Source: Bacillota bacterium (lineage in GTDB: Bacteria > Bacillota > Clostridia > Christensenellales > UMGS416). Taken from it: a DNA stretch of 64,000 bases. A program made the position numbers and the translations under genes. The number at the start of each line of letters is the position of its first letter. Position 1 is the stretch's first letter. Under the pieces are notes generated by a model. It worked only from the letters and a program-made list of their open reading frames with translations. It did no database searches and was not told the DNA's origin. This document shows, in pieces, positions 9,339-18,001 of the stretch. Where the stretch lies: assembly GCA_023410875.1 (NCBI GenBank), contig JAEYPH010000031.1, positions 1 through 64,000 of the forward strand. Reading direction: 5' to 3'.

Positions 9339-12300
9339 TCACTCCCCGAACAGCTCCCGCATGTACGCTTCGGACAAGCCGAGCTCGCTTTTGAGCTGCG
9401 CCCGGATCACGGCGGGGCGCTCCTGGGCGAACTTCCGTATGGATTCGATGTTGCGCTGGAAGCTGTCGTAGCTGCCCAGCGCCTCGGCCAGCTGCTTGAC
9501 CCCCATGAAGGTGTCGCCGTTGAACTTCTCCCGTTCCCGGCGGATCTCGGGTTCCACGGCGGCATAGAGCTCATTGATGAACCCGTCCACCCGCTGCGGC
9601 GCGTACACGGTCTTCATAAGCTGCGCGAAGCGGCGGCAGAAGGCGTCCCTCCACTGTGGGTTTTTGAGCAGGGCGTTGAACAGCGTGGAGCCCGCGGGCT
9701 TGTCGCCCCGGCGCAGCGTGAGGGTCTTGTGGTCAGTGTTGTTCCATCCCCAGCAGAAATCGAAATAGATCCATTTCCATTTGCCGCCGGGCAGCTTGTA
9801 GTATTGGATGTTGGCATAATCGGAATTGCCGACATACAGCTCGCAGATCATGTAGTCCATAAAGCTGTCCACGTCCACCCGTTCGGTCACATAGCGGTAG
9901 TTTTCGCTCTTGGATAGATCATGGCTGCTCACATACTTCATCAGATCCAGCCACTCCTCGTTGCTGCCGTGGGACACCCGGGAGCTGGCCTTGAGCAGGT
10001 CCATGTTGTCGGCATCGCCGGTGTTCTCGTGCTGGGCCACGAAGAAGCGGCTGCGCTTCTCCTTGAGGAAATACACGCCCCAATATTCGCCGTTGAGGTA
10101 CAGCACATAGGGCTTGTAGGCCTGATAGATAAAGTTGACGTCGGAACCCTCCAGCAGCGCCATGGAAAGCTCGTCGCGGATCTTGCTGCGGTTTTGGTCC
10201 TGAGCGCCAGCCCGCAGCGCAACGGATTTGTAGGCCGTGTACGGCCGGTTGGCGAAGAAGGCGTAATCCATGGAATTGCTGCCGTGCTGCGAGCGGGCGA
10301 TGATGTTGAACCCCTTCTGCGCGCGGCTGCGGCCATAGCCGCCGGCGATGCGGATGGACACGTCCTGCGAGAACGCCTGCCGGTTGCTGCCGTCGGCGAA
10401 CACCGCGAAGCTGGCCGGGCGCTCCCAGGCGGTCTGCGCCTCCTCGCCCTCGATGCTGCGGCCTTTGTAATAATTGGCGCTCAGCAGCGCATCTCCCAGC
10501 GGCAGGTCCGGGTCGTAGTTTTCGCCATAGGCGTATATGCCGGTCTTGTCGTCCCACAGGTTCTTGGGGTCGGTCACCAGCGTCACGATGGGCAGTTGGT
10601 GGTCCACGTCGTCGGCCTTGAACAGGAAGGTGCCGGTAGAGACGCCGCCGGTCAGGTACCCGTCGCGCATGGCCACGGCGCGGACGACCGTGTTGCGGTC
10701 GATCGTGATGGGCCCGTCATAGCGGGTGGAGCCCTCGGTGGGCGTGGTGCTGTCGCTGGTGTAGTAGATGGTCTCGCCGGGCTGGGCAAAGAGCTCCAGC
10801 GTGACGGCGCTATCATACACGCCGGGCAGCGTGGAGAATGCTGGCATCGCGGTGACGCCCGGCGAACCCTGGCCGTTGGCGGCGCCCGGCGTGGGGGCGG
10901 CATAATAGAGCAGTTCGTCCTGGGTGCGGCCATAGCTTACGTCCGGCCCGGCCTGGGCCATCTGCAGCTTGTCCAGTAGCTCGCCCTGCGGCGAGAAGAG
11001 CAGCACGACGTCTCCCGCGGCGGATATGCCGAAGTTGGTTTCCAGCCGGTCCCCCTCCCGCACGTCGTTGCCGGTTGCCAGCACGAGGAGGTACCCCCCA
11101 GCCGCTATCGTCACATCGGGGAATTGCCACATGGCCGGGTTCTTGGGGTTGTCGGAAAGCCCGTAGCCGGAAAGGTTCACCGGCTGGTCGGAGGAGTTAT
11201 AGAGCTCAATCCAGTCCGGCGTGGTTTGCTCGACCTCGTAGGAGCCAGCATTGTTGGCCATGACCTCCGAGAGGCGCACGGCGCCCTTGGGCAGCGCGTT
11301 GGCGCTGCGGAAGGCGGCCAGCCCCTCCTCGTTGTTGGGGTACCCCGGCGTGGGCTGCACGGTGGAGCGCCATTCGCCTATGCCGTCGGGCACGCGGGCC
11401 ATGCTGACGTCGGTCTGCTGCTCGGTGTAGGATACGCTGTCCAGCACGTTGCCCCTTCGGTCCGCCAGCGCGATGTCCCCGGCGTAGGAATTCAGTGCGA
11501 AGGGCGCGTGCAGCTGGCCGCCGACCAGCCCGGCTTGGCCGGAACAGTGGATGAGCAGCGCTCCATGGGCGGGGATCACCGTGCCCTCGGGGAAGGTCCA
11601 CTTCCTGGGCCGGTTCAGGTCGTCGGACAGACCGCAGCCGCTCAGGTCCGCATCGGCGTTGCTCGTGTTATAAAGCTCCACCCAGTCCGGGTATTCGTTG
11701 TTGCCTCCGGGCAGCGTGGTCGCGTTGCTGACCATGTATTCGCCGATGCGCACGCCGTTGTCCGCGATGCTCTGCCGCAGGCTCTCCCGGTATGCCGCCG
11801 CTCCGGCCTCGGTGTTGGGGTAGCCCGGCGTGGGTGCGGCGTTCTCCCCCCAAGTGCCGGTCTGCTCATCCCGGGCCATGGTTGCGCCGGGGGCCACGGC
11901 CACAAGCGCCAGGCTCTCGATGAGCTTGCCGCCGCTGCCGGTCAGGATCAGGTCCTCGTTGGCGGAGAGCTTGAAGGGTACGTGCAGCGGCCCGCCGTCG
12001 GCATCCCCGGAGCAGAACACGACCAGATACCCCTTGGCCGGTATGCTCGTGCCCGCGGGGAACGCCCACTCGACCATCGTGGCCTGGCTGTCCGAAAGGC
12101 CATAGCCGGAGATGTCCACGTCCCCGTCGGATTCATTGTACAGCTCGATCCAATCGGAATCGTTGCCGTTTTCGTCCAGCACCGCGCCGTTGTTGGATGT
12201 CATGACCTCGTTCAGGCGTACTTGGGCGGCGCCCGCCGTGCCGGCGGCGGTCGTGTTATCCAGCAGCACGGCCTTCAGATAAACCCCTGCCGCGCACAGC

Positions 12301-12344
12301 GCGGCTACGAACAGCAGGATTAGCAGCAAACGGACGGTGCGCAA
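9339..12344 (-). CDS. CotH-family kinase with three lamin-tail domains
   Basis: The start is TTG at 12344, with AAAGGAG eight bases upstream. Residues 1-30 are a single membrane or signal segment. Three lamin-tail domains follow, at about 40-170, 195-340 and 350-490, each with DWIELYN and G(Y/C)GLSD and ending in a PTPG(Y/A) linker. A chitobiase C-terminal-like domain (about 500-580, IYYTSDSTTPTEGSTRYDG) precedes the CotH kinase domain (about 590-960). That domain has GGYGRSRAQKGFNI, KIRDELS, LNGEYWGVYFLKEK and the acidic YFDFCWGWN motif near its C-terminal half. CotH proteins phosphorylate spore-coat proteins in Bacillus. With its exported lamin-tail array this one could instead act at the cell or spore surface. 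A TATAAT lies at 12476-12481 on this strand, far upstream. Confidence 0.88.
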   Translation of the reverse strand: MRTVRLLLILLFVAALCAAGVYLKAVLLDNTTAAGTAGAAQVRLNEVMTSNNGAVLDENGNDSDWIELYNESDGDVDISGYGLSDSQATMVEWAFPAGTSIPAKGYLVVFCSGDADGGPLHVPFKLSANEDLILTGSGGKLIESLALVAVAPGATMARDEQTGTWGENAAPTPGYPNTEAGAAAYRESLRQSIADNGVRIGEYMVSNATTLPGGNNEYPDWVELYNTSNADADLSGCGLSDDLNRPRKWTFPEGTVIPAHGALLIHCSGQAGLVGGQLHAPFALNSYAGDIALADRRGNVLDSVSYTEQQTDVSMARVPDGIGEWRSTVQPTPGYPNNEEGLAAFRSANALPKGAVRLSEVMANNAGSYEVEQTTPDWIELYNSSDQPVNLSGYGLSDNPKNPAMWQFPDVTIAAGGYLLVLATGNDVREGDRLETNFGISAAGDVVLLFSPQGELLDKLQMAQAGPDVSYGRTQDELLYYAAPTPGAANGQGSPGVTAMPAFSTLPGVYDSAVTLELFAQPGETIYYTSDSTTPTEGSTRYDGPITIDRNTVVRAVAMRDGYLTGGVSTGTFLFKADDVDHQLPIVTLVTDPKNLWDDKTGIYAYGENYDPDLPLGDALLSANYYKGRSIEGEEAQTAWERPASFAVFADGSNRQAFSQDVSIRIAGGYGRSRAQKGFNIIARSQHGSNSMDYAFFANRPYTAYKSVALRAGAQDQNRSKIRDELSMALLEGSDVNFIYQAYKPYVLYLNGEYWGVYFLKEKRSRFFVAQHENTGDADNMDLLKASSRVSHGSNEEWLDLMKYVSSHDLSKSENYRYVTERVDVDSFMDYMICELYVGNSDYANIQYYKLPGGKWKWIYFDFCWGWNNTDHKTLTLRRGDKPAGSTLFNALLKNPQWRDAFCRRFAQLMKTVYAPQRVDGFINELYAAVEPEIRREREKFNGDTFMGVKQLAEALGSYDSFQRNIESIRKFAQERPAVIRAQLKSELGLSEAYMRELFGE

Positions 12345-12500
12345 GGTCAGCTCTCCTTTCTGGGCATCCGCGCCGCTTCACAAATACTTGGGTCGCGGCG
12401 GGAACGCGTGATCGGATGTTCTATCTTACATTCTCTACATGAAACAGAGATTAAAAGGAAGGAGGCGCTCTTCCTATTATAGCCGAAAACCCGTGCCATG

Positions 12501-12537
12501 AAAAACGCCACCCCCCGAATACCCATACGGGATGGCG
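12501..12537 (-). terminator. intrinsic terminator after the MgtC-family gene
   Basis: On the minus strand the arms CGCCATCCC and GGGGTGGCG form a stem directly followed by TTTTT (the AAAAA at 12501-12505 on the plus strand). It lies about 25 bases past the MgtC stop codon. Confidence 0.8.
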
Positions 12538-12560
12538 CAAAATGTGCTGTCATATAAGGT

Positions 12561-13223
12561 CTAGAATTCCACCGATTTCACATGGGGATTGTCCTTGAAG
12601 AGGTTCATGAGCCTGGATATGTTGTAGTCCCGCGGCAGCTTTACGTGGAGGTCTACCTCCAGCAGGCCTTCTTCCGTCCGTTCGGCCTTCAGGTTGAGGA
12701 TCTCGATATGGTTTGCGGCGAACCGCTCCTGGATATAGGAGATGGCGTCGCTGCTCTCGGTGAACACGAGGCTGATCTGCTCCGCCACCGGCAGATGGAA
12801 CCATTTGTATTCTCTGCGCAGCAGGATCTGGGCCAGCAGCACGATGGCCGTGGTGGCAATGCCGATCACATAAAGCCTGGCGCCGATGGCCATGCCGATG
12901 CCGGCGGTGGCCCACACGCCCGCCGCCGTCGTAAGGCCGCTGATGGCCTGCCTGCGCACGAAGATCATCCCAGCGCCCAGAAAGCCGATGCCGCTGACGA
13001 TCTGCGCGGCGATGCGGGCGGGGTCTCCCGGTGCACCCGGCACATCGGCAAAGCCGTATTTGGATACGACCATGATGAGCGCTGAGCCCAGGGCGACGAT
13101 CATGTGGGTGCGCATGCCGGCTTCCTTGAGGCGGTTCTTGCGCTCATAGCCGATCAGGCAGCCGCACATGCCCGCCACGAGTATCCTGAGCAGGAGCTCC
13201 AGCTGATCCCATACATATGCCAA
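12561..13223 (-). CDS. MgtC/SapB-family membrane protein
   Basis: I place the start at the TTG at 13223, which follows GGAAAGGGG at suitable spacing; an ATG at 13265 has no ribosome site. The 220 residues carry about five N-terminal membrane helices with family hallmarks: GCLIGYERK, RTHMIVALGSALI, DPARIAAQIVSGIGFLGAG and GLTTAAGVWATA. A soluble ACT-like domain of about 80 residues follows (EVDLHVKLPRDYN). MgtC-type proteins modulate magnesium or phosphate stress responses and F-type ATPase activity in other bacteria. The precise role here is not deducible. It is a monocistron ending at a good terminator. Confidence 0.88.
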   Translation of the reverse strand: MAYVWDQLELLLRILVAGMCGCLIGYERKNRLKEAGMRTHMIVALGSALIMVVSKYGFADVPGAPGDPARIAAQIVSGIGFLGAGMIFVRRQAISGLTTAAGVWATAGIGMAIGARLYVIGIATTAIVLLAQILLRREYKWFHLPVAEQISLVFTESSDAISYIQERFAANHIEILNLKAERTEEGLLEVDLHVKLPRDYNISRLMNLFKDNPHVKSVEF

Positions 13224-13353
13224 GGCGATCCCCTTTCCGTCGGGCGGCTGCCCCTTTCCATGCATATCCGGAAAAGGGTGGTGAATAGAACAGGTATGAA
13301 ACGGATATCCCTCAACCGCAGGAGGCGGGGCGATGCATGCCGTGCACAGCCGC

Positions 13354-14586
13354 TCACTGCTTGGCTTGCTCCTCCTTGGCCGCCGGGGCGATGTACCCGC
13401 TCTCCTTCATCGTGAACACCGCAGGCAGCTGCGCCGCGGCCAGCAGCACCAGGAACGTAAGCCCCGCGGTCGTGGAGGTGCCCGTGCCCATCAACAGGTT
13501 GAAGCCCCACACGAAGGCCGCGCCGGAGACCTGCCCAGCCAGCATGATCAGCGCGAAGCTGGCGCCTTCGGGCACCGGGTAGGCCACCTCCGCTCCATGC
13601 TGGAACAGCACCGGAGCCAGGCCCATGACCAAAAAGCCCAACACCGCCGCGCAGGGCACCACGGCGGCCATGCCGTGCAGCAGGCCCAGGCCCAGCGTCA
13701 GCGGCGCGATGGCCCCCACGCCCAGCATCATCAGCGGCGCCCGCCGGCCCATACGGTCGCTGACCATGGGCACGACCACTGCCCCGATGATGCCGGAGAC
13801 CACGAACACCGCGCCGACCAGGCCGGCGTCCACGGCGGAGAAGCCCTGGGGGGCCAGCAGCTTTTCCAGCACCGTCATCAGCGTGTTGAAGATGCCCATG
13901 CTCACAAAGCCGATGGCCAGCACCCGCAGGAAAGGCCCGCTGCGCATAAGGCCCAGCATTTGCCGGGCGTTCATGGGCTCGGCGGGGGCCGGCGGGCCCG
14001 GGGGCACCGGCGGGCGTTCGCGGCCCACAGCCAGCGCCGCCACGGCGGAAACCACGCACAGCCCGCCATAGACGCCCAGCATGCCGGCCATGCCCATGGA
14101 TTCCACGAGGATCGGCGAGGCGATCATCGGCAGTATGAAGCCCAGGTATTGCGCCATCATCAGGATGCCCGCGGCGGTGGAGCGCTCCCTGGGGGCGAAC
14201 CAGTTGGCCGGCACCTTGGTGGACACGTTGACCAGAAAGGGCTGGCCCGCCGCCAGCAGAAATTGGCTCAGCAGCACCAGCGCGTAGTTGCCGGCGAAGG
14301 CCCAGCGGGTCAGCGCGAACACAGCCGTGATGCCGCCGCCGATCATGACCGACGCGCGCCACCCCCATCGGTCGATGACCCACGAGGCCGGAAAGGTCAG
14401 CAGGATGTACATGAGCATGTAGCTCACCGAGAACAGGTCCACGGACAGGGAGCTCACACCGTAGAAGGCCATGGCGGCCGACGAGACCGGCGCGAAGGTC
14501 AGCCAGCACACTTCGCTGGAAAGGATGGCCGGCACCAGCGCCAGAAGGATCGCCCACCGGAAGCGGAACACGCGGTATTGGGTCAT
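13354..14586 (-). CDS. major facilitator superfamily transporter
   Basis: This 410-residue protein has 12 predicted membrane helices with a central cytoplasmic loop rich in Pro near residues 190-205. MFS features include DRWGWRASVMIGGG after helix 2 and DRMGRRAPLMML in the second half. The WFAPRERSTAAGI segment and overall layout recall FLVCR/MFSD7-type carriers, but the substrate cannot be assigned. The ATG at 14586 follows GAGGTGA. It is transcribed alone and divergently from the zinc-ribbon gene. Confidence 0.88.
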   Translation of the reverse strand: MTQYRVFRFRWAILLALVPAILSSEVCWLTFAPVSSAAMAFYGVSSLSVDLFSVSYMLMYILLTFPASWVIDRWGWRASVMIGGGITAVFALTRWAFAGNYALVLLSQFLLAAGQPFLVNVSTKVPANWFAPRERSTAAGILMMAQYLGFILPMIASPILVESMGMAGMLGVYGGLCVVSAVAALAVGRERPPVPPGPPAPAEPMNARQMLGLMRSGPFLRVLAIGFVSMGIFNTLMTVLEKLLAPQGFSAVDAGLVGAVFVVSGIIGAVVVPMVSDRMGRRAPLMMLGVGAIAPLTLGLGLLHGMAAVVPCAAVLGFLVMGLAPVLFQHGAEVAYPVPEGASFALIMLAGQVSGAAFVWGFNLLMGTGTSTTAGLTFLVLLAAAQLPAVFTMKESGYIAPAAKEEQAKQ

Positions 14587-14683
14587 GGGTCACCTCGATG
14601 AAGGATGTATAAGGATAAGAACATGAAACACCTTTTTGCCCAAGAATGCAAGGGCAATTGCCGCGACGGCTGAATGCATATGG

Positions 14684-14712
14684 TTGGATACCGCGCTATA
14701 TAGGGGTAGAAT
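14684..14712 (+). promoter_or_regulatory. sigma-A-type promoter for the zinc-ribbon/SPFH operon
   Basis: TTGGAT at 14684-14689 and TAGAAT at 14707-14712 are separated by 17 bases. The first gene of the pair starts about 70 bases downstream. Confidence 0.5.
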
Positions 14713-14784
14713 TTGGCGGATACCTGTAGTACTATCATAAAAAGGGAGAATTGCGATTTCTTACCGTATGGCGGGAGGGCAAAT

Positions 14785-15870
14785 ATGGCGATTCAGGCGG
14801 AAAGACAAAGCGCCCAGGGCGAGGCTGCTGTGACTGCGCAAAATTTCCTGTGCGAGAACTGCGGTGGCGTCATCAAGTACGATATCGGCAGCGAGCAGTT
14901 CCGCTGTTCCTCCTGTCAAACGCAGTACGAGGTGGAAACGCTGACCGATACGGTCAAAGAGTATGACTTCAGCCAATATGTTCAGCGGGAGTCTCAGTCG
15001 GTGGCCTTCCAGGGCCGCGCGGTGACACACTGCCAGAACTGCGGCTGCGAGATCGCCTTCGAAGAGTTCCAGGTGGCCGCCACTTGCCCCATGTGTGCTT
15101 CCTCCCAGGTGGCCACGGTCAAGCAGGCCGCGGGCATACCGCCTGACGGCATCATCCCCTTCAAGGTCGACAAGGAAGAGGCCAGGCAGAAGTTCCGCAA
15201 ATGGGTCAAGTCCCGCTGGTTCGCGCCCAACGATTTCAAAAAGAGGTTCGGCGAAGGGGAGTTGCTGGGCATGTACCTGCCCTTTTGGACCTATGATGCG
15301 GCGGCCGTTGCGGCTTATCATGGCCGAGGCGGCAAAAACCGCACCGAAAAGGACAAAGAGGGCAAGACCCGCATCGTAACCGACTGGTTCCATGTTTCCG
15401 GCGTTGTGGACACGACCTTTGATGACGTGCTGGTGTGCGCGACGGACCGGACAAAACAACTGCAGGGCATATTGCCTTTTCACACCGTAGAGAATACAAA
15501 GCCCTACGCCCCTACTTATCTGTCCGGCTTTTCCGCGGAGCTCTATCAGATCAAGGCGGATAAAGGGTTTGAGACGGCAAAGCAGATGATGGAGCAGAAG
15601 CTGCGGGAGTTGGCCGAGCAGGACATCCTGCGGCGGTTCGACCGTGCGGATGTCAATTCGTTGCAGCCCAGGTATTCCAGCGTCACCTACAAGCACCTGC
15701 TGTTGCCGATATGGGCTTCTACATTTGGTTACAAGGGGAAGACTTTCCAATATTTTGTCAACGGTGAAACGGGCAAGGTGGACGGCAAGCGGCCCTACAG
15801 TGCGCCCAAGATCATCGCCGCCGTGCTCGGGGTGCTGGCGGTGGTGGTTTTGTTGTTCATCTATTTATAG
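14785..15870 (+). CDS. double zinc-ribbon membrane protein (YdjG-like)
   Basis: The start is ATG 14785, with GGGAGGG eight bases upstream; the open frame extends back to a TTG at 14713 without a ribosome site. The 361-residue protein has a first zinc ribbon (CENCGG...CSSC, about residues 24-46) and a second (CQNCGC...CPMC, about 85-110). A soluble region follows, with the only membrane helix at the extreme C-terminus (IIAAVLGVLAVVVLLFIYL). It is followed 27 bases later by an SPFH protein that also bears zinc ribbons. In B. subtilis the ydjGHI genes encode a similar set in which YdjG helps bring the SPFH protein YdjI to the membrane and works with PspA. A membrane-stress role is inferred from this. 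Confidence 0.8.
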   Translation: MAIQAERQSAQGEAAVTAQNFLCENCGGVIKYDIGSEQFRCSSCQTQYEVETLTDTVKEYDFSQYVQRESQSVAFQGRAVTHCQNCGCEIAFEEFQVAATCPMCASSQVATVKQAAGIPPDGIIPFKVDKEEARQKFRKWVKSRWFAPNDFKKRFGEGELLGMYLPFWTYDAAAVAAYHGRGGKNRTEKDKEGKTRIVTDWFHVSGVVDTTFDDVLVCATDRTKQLQGILPFHTVENTKPYAPTYLSGFSAELYQIKADKGFETAKQMMEQKLRELAEQDILRRFDRADVNSLQPRYSSVTYKHLLLPIWASTFGYKGKTFQYFVNGETGKVDGKRPYSAPKIIAAVLGVLAVVVLLFIYL

Positions 15871-15897
15871 CAATTTGAATGAGCGGAGGAAACCAAT

Positions 15898-16962
15898 ATG
15901 GCATGGTTTGGACAAGGGAAAGACACCATTGAATGGGAAGAGTTTCGCCAGGACGTGCTCTTTTTCAAGTGGCCGGCCACCGAGATCAAGAAGGGCGCAA
16001 AGCTGATCATCCGCGCCGGGCAAAAGGCGATCTTCTACGCCAACGGCGTCGTGGAGGGCGTGTTCGAGCAGGCGGGCAGTTATGACATCGCCTCGCAGAT
16101 CGTGCCCTTCCTGTCCACGTTAAAGGGCGTTTTTTCCCTGCGCGGGGACACGGGCATGCGGGCGGAGGTCTACTTCGTCAACAGCAAAGAACTGCTGATG
16201 CCCTGGGGCACCCGCCAGCGCATCATGATACCCACGCCGGAAGTTCCCTCCGGCATCCCCGTGGGTTGCAACGGCAATCTGATCGTGGAATTCCGGGATT
16301 ATCAGAAGTTCATCGAAAAGGTGGCCGGAGTCAAGGACAGTTATTCCCTGGCGGACATTTCCGAACGGGTCATGGGCGAACTGAATCCTGTGGTGGCCGA
16401 GGCGATCCTGGATGGCCAGCAGAGCATCGGCGTAAATGCGCTGGTGGCGCTGCAGCAGAACAGCCGCAAATTGGGTAAAAAAATATTGTCCGAGCTGGAT
16501 CAAGAGCTGCAAGCCTTTGGCCTGGGCGTCGCCGATGTGAACATCCTTAGCATCAACTACCCGCCGGAAGTGCAGCAGATGGCGGAAAAGGTCGCCGGAC
16601 AGTCCTTCGTGAACAACGTGTCCAAGTATGCCGCGATCAATCTGGCCGATAGCTTTGATGCCCCCGGCGGCGGCGGCATTGCCGCCATGGGCGCACAGGT
16701 GGCCATGGGCGCGCAGCTGGCGCAGCAGATGTCCGGCGCCATGGGCGGCGCCGCAGCGCAGCCTGCCCAAGCGGCTGCCGCCCGGTATGCGTGCTCCGCC
16801 TGTACCTTCGCCAGCGCCACGGAGATGAAGTTCTGCCCCCAGTGCGGCAAACCTATGAGAGACACGGCCGCTGCGCCGGCCGGCGGGGAAAACTTCTGCC
16901 CCAAGTGCCGCAAAATGGTGTCGGGGAAATTCTGCGCGGACTGCGGCACCCCGACGGTATAA
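15898..16962 (+). CDS. SPFH-domain protein with C-terminal zinc ribbons (YdjI-like)
   Basis: This 354-residue protein starts at ATG 15898, with GGAGG ten bases upstream. It has an SPFH/band-7-like domain (about residues 10-240; FKWPATEIKKGAKLIIRAGQ near the start, and a coiled region ending near YPPEVQQMAEKV). A Gly/Ala/Met/Gln-rich linker (about 260-295) and two short zinc ribbons (CSACTF...CPQCG and CPKCRK...CADCG) complete it. There is no membrane helix, so recruitment probably depends on the upstream zinc-ribbon membrane protein. This family is often annotated as virion core protein or YdjI and belongs to lipid-raft or membrane-stress scaffolds. No terminator is obvious downstream. Confidence 0.85.
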   Translation: MAWFGQGKDTIEWEEFRQDVLFFKWPATEIKKGAKLIIRAGQKAIFYANGVVEGVFEQAGSYDIASQIVPFLSTLKGVFSLRGDTGMRAEVYFVNSKELLMPWGTRQRIMIPTPEVPSGIPVGCNGNLIVEFRDYQKFIEKVAGVKDSYSLADISERVMGELNPVVAEAILDGQQSIGVNALVALQQNSRKLGKKILSELDQELQAFGLGVADVNILSINYPPEVQQMAEKVAGQSFVNNVSKYAAINLADSFDAPGGGGIAAMGAQVAMGAQLAQQMSGAMGGAAAQPAQAAAARYACSACTFASATEMKFCPQCGKPMRDTAAAPAGGENFCPKCRKMVSGKFCADCGTPTV

Positions 16963-17110
16963 CCTGACAAGCCCAGAGAGGAAGGCAAAAGTCGATACCG
17001 ACTGACGATTCACTCGGCAGGAGGAAACGTAAAGAAAGGGAAACGTCGTTAAAAGACCCGCCCACAGGCGAAATCGTCTCTTTAAAAAACCATATGAGTT
17101 TATAAGTAAA

Positions 17111-17215
17111 GATATCGCCCGACGACGGTTATCGTCGGGCGATAAACCAGCAACGAGTACAAGTCGTCTGAATCGCCAAGGCGCAACAGCGCCGAAGGCG
17201 ACGCTGGGGCGCTTA
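17111..17215 (-). repeat. R2 intergenic repeat, copy c
   Basis: Read on the minus strand this has the R2 order: hairpin GGCGCTGTTGCGCC, the word GGCGATTCAGACGACTTGTA, then hairpin TCGCCCGACGATAA/CGTCGGGCGA. It reaches the stop codon of the rRNA methyltransferase gene. The rest of 16963-17212 shows no gene. Confidence 0.6.
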
Positions 17216-18001
17216 TGAGCGCCCCTCCACGATCAAGAACAGCTCGTTGGATAGCGCGAAGCTGTGGATAAGCTTGCCCGGATAGCCCAAAGTCTGAAAC
17301 CACTGGGCATAGTTTTCTTCCATGCCCACGTTGCGCCCGCCCAGCGTGCGGGTCGGGAAGCTCACGACGATGTGCCGGGCGTCGATGGCGTCCAGCAGGC
17401 GGCGGGCGCCACCGCGGGCTATGCGCTCACACAGCGGCAGGAATTTCATGATCAGCGCCACGTCAAAGCGCCCCTGGGGCGGGCGGGCCAGCGCGTCGCC
17501 GGCCTGGGCGCAAAAGCGCGGCACCTGGGCCGCGGCAAAGAAGCGGTTCAAGAGCGCCGCGATGTCCTGCCCGGCGTCCATGCCCACAAGTTCAAAATCC
17601 GTGCGGCCCAGCGCGCAAAAGCTCAAGGGGTTGAACCCGCAGGCGATGTCGGCCACGCGCTGCGGCGCGCCGCAGGCCGCCCAGATGGCGTCATAGCATT
17701 CGGCGAGGTTTTCCAGGCGCTCCCGGGTGGAGCTGTGCAGCGGCAGCATGGCCGCTGCGGCGTCGACGGGGGAGAGCTCACCGCGCTCCAGATCTGCCAC
17801 GATGGCGGCGGCTCGCGCCAGCTCCCCATCCTCCACATAGCTGCCGTACAGCTGGTGCAGGCGGGTTTTGGCGGCCTTCTCGGCGTCCTTGGGGCGGTAG
17901 CGCGCCAGCGCCCAGGCCGCGGCCTCGGCCACCACGTCGGGGCTCACCTGCCGCCCGGCCTTGCTCTGGCGCAGCCGTGCTGCCAATGCCTCAGCGTTCA
18001 T
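17213..18001 (-). CDS. ArmA/RmtB-type 16S rRNA (guanine1405-N7)-methyltransferase homologue
   Basis: This 262-residue protein matches the Arm/Rmt (FmrO) family over its length as I remember RmtB. The N-terminal helical rRNA-binding part has ARTRLH-like AKTRLHQLYGSYV (about 45-57) and LPLHSSTRERLENL (86-99). The SAM-binding motif is RVADIACGFNPLSF (115-128). The later catalytic blocks are VALIMKFLPLCER (181-193) and VVSFPTRTLGGRNVGMEENY (212-231). Known members methylate N7 of G1405 in the 30S A site and give high-level resistance to 4,6-disubstituted deoxystreptamine aminoglycosides. This chromosomal gene begins 11 bases inside the end of a tgt-like gene, so the two are co-transcribed. Base composition matches the neighbours and no insertion sequence is nearby, so it looks resident rather than recently acquired. 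Confidence 0.88.
   Translation of the reverse strand: MNAEALAARLRQSKAGRQVSPDVVAEAAAWALARYRPKDAEKAAKTRLHQLYGSYVEDGELARAAAIVADLERGELSPVDAAAAMLPLHSSTRERLENLAECYDAIWAACGAPQRVADIACGFNPLSFCALGRTDFELVGMDAGQDIAALLNRFFAAAQVPRFCAQAGDALARPPQGRFDVALIMKFLPLCERIARGGARRLLDAIDARHIVVSFPTRTLGGRNVGMEENYAQWFQTLGYPGKLIHSFALSNELFLIVEGRS

Noticed and set aside
9921..12323. Plus-strand frames (352 and 399 residues) over the CotH gene
   Set aside because: CotH and lamin-tail motifs on the minus strand are convincing; the shadows have none.
13224..13353. Possible magnesium-type riboswitch before the MgtC gene
   Set aside because: There are some inverted repeats (ATATCCG/CGGATAT), but the spacer is short and shows no features I can tie to a known riboswitch.
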